Shown here: piece by piece, positions 33,717-45,563 of the stretch
How the letters are laid out: each line of letters begins with the position of its first letter
Position numbering within the stretch: position 1 is the stretch's first letter
Source: Hypholoma sublateritium FD-334 SS-4
Taxonomy: Eukaryota > Basidiomycota > Agaricomycetes > Agaricales > Strophariaceae
Direction: 5' to 3'
Assembly (NCBI GenBank): GCA_000827495.1
Contig: KN817663.1
Span: 1-64,000 of the forward strand
DNA: 64,000 nt
Notes under the pieces: generated by a model
What the model was told of the DNA's origin: nothing
The model's database searches: none
What the model saw: only the letters and a program-made list of their open reading frames with translations
Translations under genes and position numbers: made by a program

Positions 33717-34807
33717 TCACGCGAGCTGTGCAGCGATCATCATGCGCGTGAAGTCGTCCAGGCCCACCGAGCCGTCCGGCGCGCTTGAGAACAGCGACAG
33801 CATCTCGAGCATCTGCGCAGCAGGTCAGCATGTCAGTCAAACCCCACGACGACGGCTAGCACACGCACCTCCTCCGCCTTGATCTTCTCGCGCAGCACGC
33901 CCGCCGCGCGCTGGAGCTCGGCGACGCGGATGCGGGAGGTGAGCAGCGCGGGGGCGTCCGGCGTGAGGTCGGGGAAGAAGAGCGCGAAGGCGGCGAGCGC
34001 GGTGGTGCCCTGACGCTCTGAGGGTGCGGTGCTGCTGTTGGAAGTGCCGGAGATGGGCCCGCCGCGCCGGGTGCGCCGGGTGGGCGGCGGCGAGGAAGAA
34101 GCGCGGGCTTTGCCCTTTGCGCGGGACTTGGACTTGGGGGTGCGCGGCGAGGGCGCGAGGCGGAACTCGTCCGAGGAGGCGCCGTCGTCTGCGGAGAGGT
34201 CGGAGAGCGAGGACAAGTCGACGTCCATGTCCGCGTCTGGGTCGTCGGACGCGTCGGCGGCGGCACCTAGGGACGAGCGGCCTGGCGACGAGCTGCGCGG
34301 GCCCTCGGCGTCGTCGTCGTCGCCCTCGAGCAGGACGGCGCACACGGCGCGCCAGTCCGCGCGGGCGACCCACTGCTCGTCGGAGTCGCTGGGCGGGGCA
34401 GCGCCCGCGTGGACGTGCGGGGTCTGCCAGCCGCTGGCGGCGTTGGCGAGGACGCCGAGGACCTCGCTGTCATCCGGCGGGAGGTCGAGGCGCTGTAGGG
34501 CGTGCGGGACGAGGCGCAGGGGGAGATGCGTGGGCTCTGCGGTGGGCGCGGGCGGGGCGTCGTCGTCGAGGAAGCCGCCGCCGCCTGCTGGTGGAGATGG
34601 TGGCAGGAATCCGCCGCCTGCGGGCGGTGAAGGTGGTAGAAAACCACCGCCTGCCGGGGGCGAGGGCGGGAGAAAGCCGCCGCCGCCGCTCGTGGATGGA
34701 ATGGGATTGTCGTTGGGGTTGAAGTGATCGTTGTATGTTTGCGTAAAGGCAGCGTCGATTTGCCTCTGCAGGACGCGGGGGATGCTCTCAAAGAAATCGT
34801 CAGACAT
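33717..34807 (-). CDS. Acidic, proline-rich protein with EF-hand-like C-terminus
   Basis: Two exons. The N-terminus is MSDDFFESIPRVLQRQIDAAF (an ATG five codons upstream at 34822 is also in frame). It is followed by three tandem copies of an 11-residue repeat, PPAGGGFLPPS, and then an acidic and Ser-rich middle with SSLSDLSADDGASSDEF and a basic stretch (KSKSRAKGKARASS). The C-terminus, LREKIKAEE joined over an intron to MLEMLSLFSSAPDGSVGLDDF, looks like a single degenerate EF-hand or helix-loop-helix. The gene is GC-rich. The long open frames on the other strand here are shadows. The function is unknown; a regulatory or scaffold role is only a guess. Confidence 0.65.
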
Positions 34808-34907
34808 GATGGGCAGAGACAAGCGACGCGTCGACTCATTAGTGTCATGTGCTGCGTTATAACACAGAATGCAGCCATTGTCATTGCTAATTCGTACAGT
34901 ACAGTCT

Positions 34908-35889
34908 CTATGTCGTGTCCATCTCCACGTCCCCGCCGATCAGCGTCACCTGCTCGTCAACCACAAACTTCCGCACCGTCTCCTTCTTCCACGCCGTCGT
35001 GCCCTGGCGGAACTTGTAGTCCCGCTCCTTCTGCACGCGCTGGTTCGGCATGTCGACGTTGCGCAGCATCTCCGTGTGCTGCTCCGTAATGATGCATGCA
35101 TCGACGTTGGACCCAGACCCCAGATCGTTGAAGATACCCGCCCAAATCGCGTTCTTCACGAGCTCCAGCGCCTCGAGGCGCTGAAAAAGGACTATGAGAA
35201 AGCCAGGATGGAAACAGGGAAAAAGAGCGCACCTCCATGCCAGGCCTCCACCCCGTCTCGAATACAGCCATCGCAGCGAGACTGCCCGAGCCCATCGTCA
35301 CGTACGGCAGCTTGTCCGTCGACCCGTGCGGGTGGATCGTGAACAGGTGCGGGCCCGTCGCGTCCACGCCGCCCAGTACGAGCGCAGCGCCGATCTGCCC
35401 CTGGTGCCGGAAGAGCATCTGCTTCAGCATCGTCATCGCGGTGACGACGCGCGGCTTGCGCCCCGTCTGCAGCCCGTGCATCTCCATGTTCGACGAGATC
35501 AGCGCCGTCGTGAACTCGGTGTCCGCTGCTGTTCCTGCGCCGCAGCAACGGATCGACTCGGTGATGTAGTGGATCTGCGTGCCTGTGGGTTAGTCTGGGC
35601 TGAGGAAGCGGGGAGGCGCCCACGCACCTTTTCGCAGTTCTTGTCGGCGACGATGGGGCCCTCTGTCGCACGCGTATCGGCGCCGAGCACGATTCCGTCT
35701 TTGAAGAGGCACCCGACGATGGTCGTTCCCGTGCTCGTTGCCTTGGGCAGAGGGAGGCCCTTGCCTGTGAGGAAGTTGTTTCTATGCTTTGCTTTAGCGA
35801 TAGTCGAGGCTGCAAATTCTGGTTAATCCCCACCTGAGTTCGTTGGAAAAGTCAAAGCCCGTAGGCCTGGCGGTCGACGTCGAGGCCAT
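34908..35889 (-). CDS. PUP1: 20S proteasome subunit beta-2 (Pup1)
   Basis: Beta-2 provides the trypsin-like activity of the 20S proteasome. The propeptide [19 protein letters not shown].. STG precedes the catalytic threonine of [23 protein letters not shown]. The family signature continues with [50 protein letters not shown] and [16 protein letters not shown]. The C-terminal extension ([20 protein letters not shown]) is the one that wraps the neighbouring beta-3 subunit. There are three or four short introns. The start at 35889 gives a normal propeptide length. It is divergent from the aldehyde dehydrogenase, 159 bp between start codons. Confidence 0.96.
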
Positions 35890-36048
35890 GTTTGTAGTGG
35901 GAGAGGAGGAGATGTGTTCAATGAGGCCGCGTGGGCAGCGAGTACGCGTCCTCACGTGTTCACGCTTCCCATATGGGGATCCAGATAAGATCGACCCCGT
36001 CTCCACTCGCCTTCAGTTCACCCTATCGCTATCTTGCCTCCGACCACA

Positions 36049-38187
36049 ATGTCCCCCGAGCCAGTTATCCAGACGACCCTCAGCCCGCACAGCCAGCAGC
36101 CATGCGTCACCCGCACCTACCCCACTGAAAGCGAGCTGGATGCCAAGATTGCACGCGCCGTGGAGGCGCAGAAGACATGGAAGCAGGTTCCGCTCGAGGA
36201 CCGCATCGCAATTGGCAGAAAGTTCATGGTGGGTGCGCCCTTCACGGCAGTGTGTCGGCTCTGACGCGCCTCCCGGCAGGACGAGTTCAAGAAGATGAGC
36301 GACGAGATCCCCGCGGAGCTCACCATGCAGATGGGCCGGTGCGTAGCTGCATGTCTGTTGTCACGCGGAGCTGAGCATATCGTCGCAGACCCATCGCCCA
36401 GAGCCCCGGCGAGATCCGCGGCACGCTCGAGCGCGCGACGTACATGCTCGACATCGCCGCGACGAGTCTCGCGGACGTCTCCCTCGCCGATACCGACAAG
36501 CCGGGCTTCCGGCGCTGGATCAAGCGCACGCCCATCGGCGTCGTCTTCGTCATCGCGCCGTGGAAGTGCGTCCCCCTTCAACCATCGTCGATGGGACACG
36601 CTGATCACTCCCTGCCGGCAGCTTTCCCTACCTTACCGCAATCAACTCCGTGCTGCCCGCGCTCGTCGCGGGCAACGCCGTCCTGCTCAAGCCGTCCCCG
36701 CAGACGCCGCTCACGGCCGAGCGCCTTGCACTTGCGCTCACGCGCGCGGGCGTCCCCGCGGACGCGGTGCAGGTGCTGCAGCTCGGGCTGGAGCAGGCCG
36801 CCGCCGTCGCGGCGGACGTGCGCGTCGGCTTCGTGAGCTTCACGGGGAGCGTGCAAGGCGGGCGCAATGTCGAGCGCGCGGTCGCGGGCGGGAAGGGCTT
36901 CGCCGGTGTGGCGCTTGAGGTGAGTCGGGGAAAACTGGAATGTACAGGGTCCTGATAAGGGAGTATAGCTCGGCGGGAAGGACCCGGCGTATGTGCGCGC
37001 TGATGCGGACTTGGGGTATACGGTTGGGGAGATTGTCGACGGTATGTTTGCTTGCTTCTTGGTGACTTCGTGGGCTGATTCTTGCGGTGGCCAGGCGCGT
37101 TCTTTAACTCTGGACAGAGCTGCTGTGCTATTGAGGTAGGCCCGAGCCGCTGGGATGAATGATCACGAACTGATTTTTGTTTGTTAGAGGGTCTACGTGC
37201 ACGAATCGGTGTACGACGAGTTCGTGGCCAAGTTTGTCGAGATCACGAAGGTGTGCTTGTATTCTTCTGAGCCTTTGACTGTCGTCTGACATTGCTATAG
37301 ACGTACAAGCTCGGCGACCCCACTCTCCCTGGGACCAACCTCGGCCCTGTTGTGAGCCTGGCGAGCGCCGAGAGGATAAGAAAGCAGGTCTCGGATGCCG
37401 GTGCGCGCTTCCATCAAGCTTTGACAGGGCCCTGCATCTGATGTTGGATATTCTATAGTCAAAGCAGGTGCAAAGAACTTGATTCCTGAGAGCCACTTTG
37501 CTGCGGCGCAAATGTATGCCCTGTTTCACTGTGCCAGAGACAAGATTTTGATTTTTTTCGCAGAGGTACTGCTTATGTCGCGCCGCAAGTGCTGGTTGAC
37601 GTCACACACCGTATGTGTTATATTTATTCCTGCATTTGTAGATTGAACATTGATAAATTATGTTGCCGCCATAGAAATGGATGTAATGATGGTATGTTTT
37701 TCTGAATAAATCATGTTCTCTGAATGTAGGTCCTCACTTGTATGGGTTTTAGGAAGAGACATTTGGGCCTGTTGTGGGCATTATGAAGGTATGTCCTTAA
37801 TGGTTTTTCTCATGTTGATTCATTTTTAAATATTTAAATCAAAGGTGTCATCAGATGAAGAGGCCCTTGCTCTGATGAATGACTCTCCTTATGGGCTCAC
37901 AGCCTCTGTTTGGACAAATGCAGAGAAAAACCCAGAGTCAGAGGCAGCTTTTGCATGGTTTGCTGAAAACCTGGAGACAGGTACAGTGTTTTTGAACAGG
38001 TGTGACTATTTAGATCCAGCTTTGGCTTGGACTGGAGTCAAGGACAGTGGAAGGGGTGTGAGCTTGAGCAAGTTTGGTAAGTGTTTATCTTGATTGTGAG
38101 TAGCAGATGTTGATTTATGGCCTCCTAGGATATGATCAAGTAACAAGGGCAAAATCAGTACATATGAAAATCAAAACTTCTTCTTAG
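36049..38187 (+). CDS. Aldehyde dehydrogenase (NAD(P)-dependent)
   Basis: Oxidises aldehydes to acids. Exon products in order: MSPEPVIQTTLSPHSQQP..; WKRTPIGVVFVIAPWK-type cofactor strand (RWIKRTPIGVVFVIAPWK); LVAGNAVLLKPSPQTPLTAE; VSFTGSVQGGRNVE; LELGGKDPAYV with the general-base Glu; FFNSGQSCCAIERVYV with the catalytic Cys; EETFGPVVGIM; and NRCDYLDPALAWTGVKDSGRG. A last intron (38078-38128) gives the end GYDQVTRAKSVHMKIKTSS; without it the frame stops at 38093. The first part is GC-rich like its neighbours, but from 37669 onward the gene has no CpG at all while still coding a conserved protein. The subfamily and substrate are uncertain. Confidence 0.9.
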
Positions 38188-40724
38188 ATATTGCAGTATT
38201 CAAAATGGTTTATTCTAGAGTGCAACATGAGATAGAGTAGATAAACTTTTTGGGTTTATCTGTAGGATAATTTGAAAATTTATCCAAATCCAAGTTGTAA
38301 ACTATATTTTCATCCTGTGTAGTTTCTGATCTAATTCCCCTTTTGTAACTACTGAGTAAACCCTGTAATTCAACTACTGATCTAACTATAATATAAGTAC
38401 TAAGTAAAGCTGAGATGAAAGTGGATGACTTTCCTTAATGCTACTTGGCCTTTTAGAAAGTTCTAAACAGTTTTTGCTTAAAAAATCCCATGTCTAGAAA
38501 CTAGAAAATATCATATAGAAAATCTTAATGTTTGCATCTGGTCTGCATTGGAGTTTATGGATGCAGATTTGCCTAGCTGTACCAAGGTTCTATGGCCTCA
38601 ATAGGATTGGACAGATAAGACTGTTGATTGCTGTAGGGCCCTGTCCAAGTTGCTGACTCACAATTCCAGTGCAAATCAATGCTTCCTCTTGAAACTTTCT
38701 GAGTACAGCAAGCTCTATCTCAATTGATCTCAACTGAATGGATGACATTGTGTATATCTACTATGCTCTTGGCTTGGATGATGAAGAATGGGACAATGAG
38801 GCTGCACACAATGCTCTTCTGTCAGGTGCTGCAATATACATTGCAGCCTTGGGGAATCAGCAACACAGATCAGGACAATGTTGGTGTCTCTACATTGTGC
38901 AGAATGAACCATTACCAAATCCCTGAAGAAACACACTATGGCAGAGGCTACTGAACAGCAGAAGTGATTGCATGTACATAATCACAATGGGAATCAATGT
39001 CAAAACCTTTCAGGATATCCTTGACTCAGGATTCACTGCACTGTGGAATACAACACTTCTGACCCACCATGAATCCAATGACAGCAGCACCCTGAATAAA
39101 TAGATGGTCCTTAGATGCAGCTGGTAGACTTGGGCTACTTCTCCATTACCTAAACTCTACAATGCTCAACATCAGTCTTATGGAGATATTTGCACTTATT
39201 CCCAGCACAGTCTTCCAGTACATCAAATTTACCATGGATATCCTTCTCTCAGTCCTTCATGGGATATCCAATGCAGCCATTGAGTGGCCAGAAGGGGATC
39301 AGTTCCAAGAATACAACAAACTTGTCACCATCCAGAATCCTCTTCTGACTGGTGCTTTTGGGGTTATGGACAGCCTGAATCTTGCTGTCCAAGAATTGGC
39401 AGATCAAGAAACTGAGAATGCTACATACAATGGATGGTTGCATGATCACTTTGTTAGCTCAGTAATTGCATTCAATTCAACAGGTATAGTTGAAATCATT
39501 TCTCTGTACCATTATCCATAGCCCAAACTCATTGATACTTTAATTCAGGCTTGATCATTGCCTGCAAATTAAATGCACCTGGAAGTTGGCATGATGCCCA
39601 AGTTGCTCAACCTATTTTTGAGAAGCTATGAACTCAAACATCTGATGGATACTATCTCATCACAGACACAGCATTTCCATGAAGGAGTGATCATATCAAA
39701 GGACACATAAAAGCTCCAATGAAGAGTGGGACACATCTTCCAGCAGATTTGCAGGAACACACAAGAGTCCAAGCATTTGACTCTTAGCTTTTGTCATATC
39801 AACAGGCTGCTGAATGGGGAATGCACACCATACAAGGTTCTTTTGGATGCCTTCACATTCCTCTTGATATTAACCATGCAGCACACCAGGGGGATCTTCT
39901 TGAGGTGGTAATGTGCTTATATCAGATCCGTGCATACCATATAGGAATCAATCAGATTAGAACTGTGTATATGCCAACATGGACAGAGGGAGAGGAGCAG
40001 CAGAAAATCTGGGATAATTTCAGAAATATTTTATTTACAGATCAGAAAAAGCATGACTGAGTTGTGCACTTCCACTTGGAGACAGTATATGAATGAGTAA
40101 ATATATGTAACTAGGGACTATGCTGAGGCTGAATAGTATTGTAAAGTTTATCAGTATTGGTAGTTACAGTGTTTGATGCAGGAAGGGGGGAGACAGCATT
40201 AACAGTGTAACTTATAGTATCCAGAGAGAAATGTTCCTATTGAAAATCTTTGCTGTCACTGCCTCCAATCCAATCAACATACTGCCCTCCATTTGAAAAG
40301 AAAGTTTCACAGTGCACACACCTGTCAGGACTGGCATGAGAGCATCAGGAAAACCTACTTTTTCTCTGGGTGGCTCTAAAATATACCTAGAGATACCAGG
40401 AGATACCAGGAGATAAAAAGCTACAAAGATACCAGGAGCAAGGTCTACCTAAGTGAGACTTCCTAAATGTCTCTAGGTTGCTTTGAGATAGACTCAGGTT
40501 CTACCTAGATTGGACTTAGATACACCTAGATTGGACTCAAGTTTGCCCCAGAGACAGCAAAGGGTGTCCTTGATCCCTCTAGATTGCTTGTAGAGTAGCT
40601 AATATATCTCTTAGAGTATGACAGCACTGGTAGATTTGTAATAGCAATTATATTGTTTGTATATTTAATACAGGTAAATACTAAATACAAGTAGATGCTA
40701 CATGATATAACTATGTAGCTGGGA
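37669..40724. other. CpG-depleted tract
   Basis: Reading base by base I find one CG dinucleotide (39929-39930) in about 3.05 kb, while the sequence on both sides has CG in nearly every line. The tract covers the last exons of the aldehyde dehydrogenase and a decayed Harbinger transposase. TG and CA are correspondingly common. This is the footprint of C-to-T mutation at methylated CpG or a RIP-like process. Confidence 0.9.
38720..40090 (+). pseudogene. PIF/Harbinger transposase relic (DDE_Tnp_4-like)
   Basis: Broken plus-strand frames retain the family order: MDDIVYIYYALGLDDEEWDNE; FQYIKFTMDILLSVLHGI; GAFGVMDSLNLAVQ; NATYNGWLHDHFVSSVIAFNSTG; then LIIACKLNAPGSWHDAQVAQ and GYYLITDTAFP, the regions that hold the catalytic acidic residues; and IRTVYMPTWTEGEEQQKIWDNF. 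Several stops and frame breaks interrupt it. No terminal repeats were found. CpG is essentially absent, which fits inactivation by CpG mutation. Confidence 0.7.
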
Positions 40725-42290
40725 ACGAGACGAAGGAATGTACCAGTAGTACCTTTCGCAAGCTGTCTTGACCGCACAAACATGACGGTCTGGAAGGCCC
40801 AGACACGGCAGCGGCGCCGCATCATTGTTGGACGTTGAGGGGTGATGCAGCCTATAGGGTGTGGGGATGTGTCAGCGGCGGCAACAAACACTGATATACG
40901 TGAGGTACTTACCTGCGAGCAGGCTGGCAGCTGTGTCCATGGGCAGTAAGGTAGAGCCCTGGGTTGATTTCAGGTGCGCAGACGCAGCGGCGACGTCGTG
41001 CTGTCGTTGAGTGCCGGTGGCTGATTGCAGCAGATGCGGGGTGCTGGGAGCACGCGCGCATGGCCCAGGCGGCACCGCAGGCACAGCGAGCGGCGGGGGC
41101 ATGAACAGCGGCGAGTCCTCATCCGCCCGCCCAGCGTCCGCGCCCGCTTCGGCAGCGGCGACCGCAGCTCCCCGTCCGTCGTGTACGCAATCTCGTCCAT
41201 GAGCCGCGCCTTCGGGTCGTCGTCGAACGACGGGATCACACATCCCAAATCAGCCCCACCCCTGCTTTGCGCTTCGCCCCAGTCAGCGCCTCCTCTGCGG
41301 GCGGCGCGGGGCACGCCCACCCTGCGGCGTCCCCGCCCAGCACGTGCGCCCACCTCCGACGGCGAGGACGGCTGCCCTTGTCCCCGCGATGGGCAGGGGC
41401 AAGGTGGTGACGGAGGGCGGCTGTGGGTGAGAGCTGGAACGTGGCGGAGAGCGTTAGTATTGCAGTATCCATCAGCGGCAGTCTCAGGAGCGCAGACGTA
41501 AGCGGGGTACGCACCGGGGTTCGAGACGCGTGCAGTAATCAGCCGCGAGGCACGCGAGCTGCGTGGGGGCTACGCTGGCTGCAAGCTGCTGCATTGGGCC
41601 ATCGTCGGTGGACGGGGCAGCACCTTCTGTGACGGCCACAATGTGTGCGATGCGGTTGGGCTCGTGGGCGCGCCGGCGGAGGGCATCATGGAGGGCAGCG
41701 GTGGGCGAGGTCGCGGTCGCGGCGGAAGGCTTTGGCGTCGCGGTATGCGTCGGCGGGGAGACATTGAGACGGCGAGGACGGCGGAACAGCTGGCCGTGTC
41801 CCCGCGACGGGAAAGGTGGTGATGGGGCGGCTATGGGCGGGGACTACGCCGTGGTGGACAACGTTGGCGTCGTGGTATAGCGGTGCCGTGTCGTCGTTGA
41901 GCGGGGTGATGCGCCGGGCATCGAGACGCGGCCAGTACTTGGCCGCGAGGTATGCAAGTTGGTCGGACGCCACGCTGGCTGCGGTAGGTCATCGTCAGCG
42001 GGCGGGGCGGCGCCCTACAACGGTGACGGTGTGGGCGATGTGGGCGGATTTGTCCGCGCGCCGACGGTCTGGGAAGAGGCTGCAACGATAAGAAGCAGCG
42101 GGCGAGGTCGAGGTCGTGGCGGAGGGTGTCGTCGTAGCGGTATACGTCGGCGAGGAAGGGGCGGGGCAGGCATTGGTGGATGAGCTGGCATCTAAGTAGC
42201 ACGCATGGACTTAGAGACAAAAAGAAAAATTGGAGCGGAGCTTGAAATAAATCACGTGCCATCCTCGCGCGACGCGTCCGCCTTTCGTTG
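40725..42290. repeat. GC-rich internally repeated DNA
   Basis: After 40.72 kb the composition switches abruptly to GC-rich with abundant CpG. Long open frames on all strands are Arg/Pro/Ala-rich and mutually overlapping, as expected of GC-rich DNA, and none matches a family I know. Similar blocks recur, for example GACGGCGAGGACGG with TGTCCCCGCGA(T/C)GGG near 41359-41400 and again near 41770-41815. This is either an old repeat or the remains of a low-complexity gene. Confidence 0.4.
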
Positions 42291-42362
42291 ATCGTTGATT
42301 ACATTTGTACAATCCTCTTAGCGGGGCGCGCGCCCTGCGCCGCTGGCCGCTGCTGCCTGCAG

Positions 42363-42420
42363 CACAGCAGCTGTGACGAACCTGCGAAATGCGTTTCGCA
42401 GATTCGTCACAGCTGCTGTG
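42363..42420. repeat. 27 bp near-perfect inverted repeat
   Basis: Arms 42363-42389 and 42394-42420 are inverted complements at 26 of 27 positions, with a 4 nt loop (TGCG). The core is CAGCAGCTGTGACGAA. It could form a strong hairpin or cruciform. No gene is attached to it. Confidence 0.8.
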
Positions 42421-42849
42421 TCACAGCCTCGCTCTTCACCTGCAACCCGCCGGCCGCGAGGCGACCAACATCGCTCCCGCCTGTACCCCATCCGCCTCGC
42501 GTCCATCCGACGTCTGTGGGGCCTTGCGAGCTCAACGAAGCTCCTCAAGGTGAGTCCTCTCGTCGTCTGGTATGGACACGTCGTGCGCTGACGCGGCGGC
42601 TACAGGATACGCGGCACGACAGCGAGGCGCGCGCCTGCTCAACGACGACGGGCTGACAACGGCGAGGATCTGCGGAAGTCACCAACGCTGGGGCGGCGAT
42701 ATCGAGAGGTACGCACCGTATATTCACCGCCGCTACATCTCCCAGCTGACCAGCGCAGGCAGCGCGCCACGGACAGCGCCCGCAGGACCAGCCAGTACTG
42801 TCATTTTTACGCTTCAGGCAATGCTTACTAGCATTTAAAGGTCATGCAT

Positions 42850-43540
42850 CCACGTCGTTAGTACACATTCACCCCAAAGAAGGAAATTCTGGTCACAGCC
42901 TGTAACACTGCTGTGCATGGGCTCTGGCAATGCTGTGCTTGTTTGTTTGGCTTCTGATGCAATCAAAATACAATGTGTGACCTGCCTCATGCCTCAAACA
43001 ACATTCCCACGCTTCACTCATGTCATTTTATGGCCTCAAATGCAAACAAATATAAATAACAAGTCTCAGCCCAGGNCTAGGCATNGTAAANACACCCAAT
43101 CCCAAAAAGGCAATACAGCAGAGGCCAGTCCAAATTTGGCCAAGTTCTTTTTGCCTGTGGAAAATGCTAAGTTAATAACTTTAATTAATTAAAAGCTGGT
43201 ATTCTTGTATTATTAGCATTATTTATGCACAAATATCATATGTTTGTGCTATATTTAGGTAGCTGGGAATTAATTCTATTTATTAGGATTTTCTTCGGAA
43301 TTTTTAGGGTGACTAAATTTAGCCAAAGCACCTGGATTTTTCAGTATTTCGCGTTTTTCTCAATAAGGAAGGACCCTAGAGGTATATTTTTGGTCCAGGC
43401 ATGTTCAGAAAGGGTGGGCCCACAGTTTCCATTTCGGGCAATATTTTCCCACGCTACATATGTGGAAACGTATTCCCAGCCTGCAGGCTCTAGCACAGCC
43501 TGTCACACCTGTTACACCAAAATAGGCAATGCTAATTGAT
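42850..43540 (+). mobile_element. Diverged member of the ~0.9 kb element family
   Basis: The stretch GCTGTGCTTGTTTGTTTGGC.. followed by AATGTGTGACCT, TCACTCATGT.AT, TGGCCTCAAAT.CAAACAAAT and CAGCCCAGG.CTAG runs parallel to the same series in the elements at 44671-45563 and 59511-60388. It is more diverged, contains n positions, and its ends are not clear. Confidence 0.55.
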
Positions 43541-44670
43541 GGCGTGGATGCATGAACCTTTAATGCTAATAACCATTGCCTGATGCATAATTCTGACAGT
43601 AATAGGTGGCAGGACCCCATCTGCGCCCGAACCGCCATAATCGACGCCGCCGCGGCGTTCCTCCGCATTCCAGGGGGCGCGCACCAGCGCGACAGGATCT
43701 TCGAGCCCGCTATTCGGTCCCCAACGTGTCTGGGCCGACGCGGCGGCGTGCAGCGGCGAGAAGAGCGGCCCGTCGTACGACGATCGCAACGGATACACCA
43801 CGGTGCGCAGTTGCTCCATATCCGCGCTGTCGCACTGCTGACCGCTGCACACAGTGCTCCCGGGGCCCTGTCGCTGCGCTTGACCAGCTGGGCGTCAGCG
43901 CGCCGGCCATGGCGAGGTCAGCTGGGCTCATTGCCCCGCCTCCGCTCCGGCTACCCGTTTGAGACCCCCCCCCACCATCGATACCGACGGCTCCATGCTC
44001 TCTGTGGATGAAGACGCCGCCACCGCAGCCAGCTTAGCGTCTGGCAGATGCATCCGGCACCTCCCCCCCGCACATCCCCCCATCCTCATCACCGCCGTCT
44101 TCGAAACCGGCCATCTTCGACGCCGCCACCCCCGGACTATGGGCACGTACCCGATCCCAAATCGGGGCCTGTCAAGACAAGCCCATCGCACGTCCAGCTC
44201 GACGTGGGTGCTCGCCGCCGTCTCCGCGCCACGATGTCCGTGCACCAAAGCTGCGTCCTCACCCCGCAGCCTGCTATCCCCCGGCTATCCGTCGCTCTCG
44301 CCCGCCCATTTCCCCAATCACTCTCAATCTCACCCGCTCACCGCCGCCCACTTTGCTTCCCCCGTCTGATCGCCGCTCGCGCCTTGACCAGCAGCCGACC
44401 CTCGTAGCTCGCCGCCCCCATACCGTGCCGCCGCCGTTTGCTCACCACTCACGCCTCAATGTGCGGCCGCCGGCCGGTCGAGAAGAACTCCCCGTACCCT
44501 GACCCCCCGCCCCTGCCATCGACGCGCTCCCCACCTGCTTTCGCCCTCGGAGCTCCCCCGTAGTATCGCCGGCTACGCGCCGCTGTCACTGCCGCCGACG
44601 CCCACTCTCGCCTCCACTCCATCGAGCCCGCTCAAGCCCGCTCCCACCATCGATATCAACATATCCATGT

Positions 44671-45563
44671 CAACAATGGTCGCTGTAATTATACATGAAG
44701 TATGGGCAGTTGCCTAACTATGTTGATGCATCCCCAGGGGCAACTGCCCAAAGGCTTGGGTAGTTGCCCAGTGATGCATCACAGGGCAGTTGCCCAAGGG
44801 CCTGCCCCCCATGCATGGTCTAGCCAACTGCCCATGGCTTCCAAATGTAGGAGTTATATTTTACATAAGCTGGTCTAAAAATAGAAAAATGAGAAAAAAA
44901 TTGCTAAATTAGTAGAAAATTCAGAGCTATCCAAATATACCAAAATCATCACTATAGGTGTCTTCCTTATTTGGCAAAATGCAAAATGAATTTTTGAACG
45001 GCTGCCTATTTGCAAATTTGACCCCCTCAGAAAATTATCAAATAATTTTTATAATTCCCTAAAATTCATAAACTATCCATATACGGAAAGAAACTTAGTG
45101 GTCTGTGCACAAAACATTAAAATAAGGGCCTTTTATTAGGTAGATATCAACTAGATTAGATGACTTTGCAATCTCATGTGCTGCTGCCCAAAAGATGGAC
45201 TTGGGCTGNATTTGGCAAAGTCCAGCTTGGCCTTCCATTTTGNGCCTGGGTGTTATTCCCATGCTAGGCCTGGGCTGATGGCTATTATTTACATTTGTTT
45301 GGATTTGAGGCCAGAATATGATATGAGTGAGCTGCCAAAATGTAAATAGAGGCAAGCAGGAGGTCACACATTGGCTTTTGATGCACATCAATGTGCAAAC
45401 AAACAAGCACAGCCTTGCGACGCAGGCTACGTAGTCTACGTCNTAGGACCAAAACACCCCCCAAATGCCTCTGCCAGAGGCCTTGGGAAGTTGCCCCTGG
45501 GGATGCATCAACATAAAATGGCAACTGCCCATACTTCATGTATGAGTACAGCGGATACTGGTG
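44671..45563 (+). mobile_element. 893 bp element with inverted termini and 7 bp target duplication (copy A)
   Basis: The termini are about 44 bp imperfect inverted repeats, sharing an inner core TACATGAAGTATGGGCAGTT and its complement. TCCATGT flanks both sides (44664-44670 and 45564-45570). The subterminal parts are self-complementary repeats of GGGCAGTTGCCC. No transposase is encoded; the open frame through the middle has no family match. It is poor in CpG. The duplication length is near the 8 bp of hAT elements, so a non-autonomous hAT-like element is the best guess. Confidence 0.75.

Noticed and set aside
34024..34727. Two 232-codon plus-strand frames opposite the EF-hand-like gene
   Set aside because: They are Arg/Ala-rich shadows of a GC-rich coding exon; the minus-strand reading has the repeats, the splice site and a sensible C-terminus.
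40872..42656. Many 60-160 codon frames on both strands
   Set aside because: All are overlapping and of the Arg/Pro/Ala composition expected by chance in GC-rich DNA; none shows a domain or consistent splicing.
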